DNA of 7,199 nt, taken from the NCBI GenBank assembly GCA_002711905.1, contig PASI01000021.1:1-7199 (forward strand), in the 5' to 3' direction. Within the stretch, counting starts at the first letter, position 1, and the number at the start of each line of letters is the position of its first letter. Source of the stretch: Thiotrichales bacterium (lineage in GTDB: Bacteria > Pseudomonadota > Gammaproteobacteria > PS1 > Pseudothioglobaceae). Both the position numbers and the translations under genes were made by a program. The notes under the pieces were generated by a model. It saw nothing but the letters and a program-made list of their open reading frames with translations, was not told where the DNA came from and made no database searches. Shown here piece after piece: positions 7,188 to 7,199 of this stretch.

Positions 7188-7199
7188 AAAATATAGACT

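Overview
The window reads as the chromosome of a free-living, probably marine, gammaproteobacterium with an AT-rich genome (roughly 35-40% GC by eye). The malate dehydrogenase matches the Escherichia coli enzyme nearly residue for residue, down to the numbering of its active site. A bacterial trimethylamine monooxygenase points to a marine or methylated-amine-using lifestyle. An AT-rich marine lineage such as the SUP05/Thioglobus group would fit, but that is inference and no marker here proves it.

Everything recognised is transcribed from the minus strand, so the layout is described from the high-coordinate end. At 5836-7176 lies tmm, a flavin-containing monooxygenase that oxidises trimethylamine to its N-oxide. 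About 140 bases of very AT-rich spacer follow (5696-5835), with a small AT hairpin, a good sigma-70-like promoter and a 20-bp inverted repeat. Next come sdhC, sdhA and sdhB (5592 to 2353), overlapping one another, then mdh and maeB with spacers of 23-24 bases. This looks like one five-gene transcript. A possible 38-codon reading frame (5579-5695) sits in the leader and overlaps the start of sdhC. Beyond maeB an 80-base gap carries a promoter for tRNA-Tyr(GTA), which is cut off by the window edge.

The five-gene cluster is a C4-dicarboxylate module. SdhCAB oxidises succinate to fumarate at the membrane (fumarase must be encoded elsewhere), Mdh takes malate to oxaloacetate, and MaeB decarboxylates malate to pyruvate. 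The complex II is not the SdhCDAB form usual in gammaproteobacteria. It is the three-subunit type B form, with one cytochrome b558-type anchor and a flavoprotein most like those of Bacteroidetes. The most notable detail is that the first of the four conserved haem-ligating histidines of SdhC is a tyrosine here (Tyr29). I see no CRISPR array, mobile element or phage gene, and no wholly unknown system.
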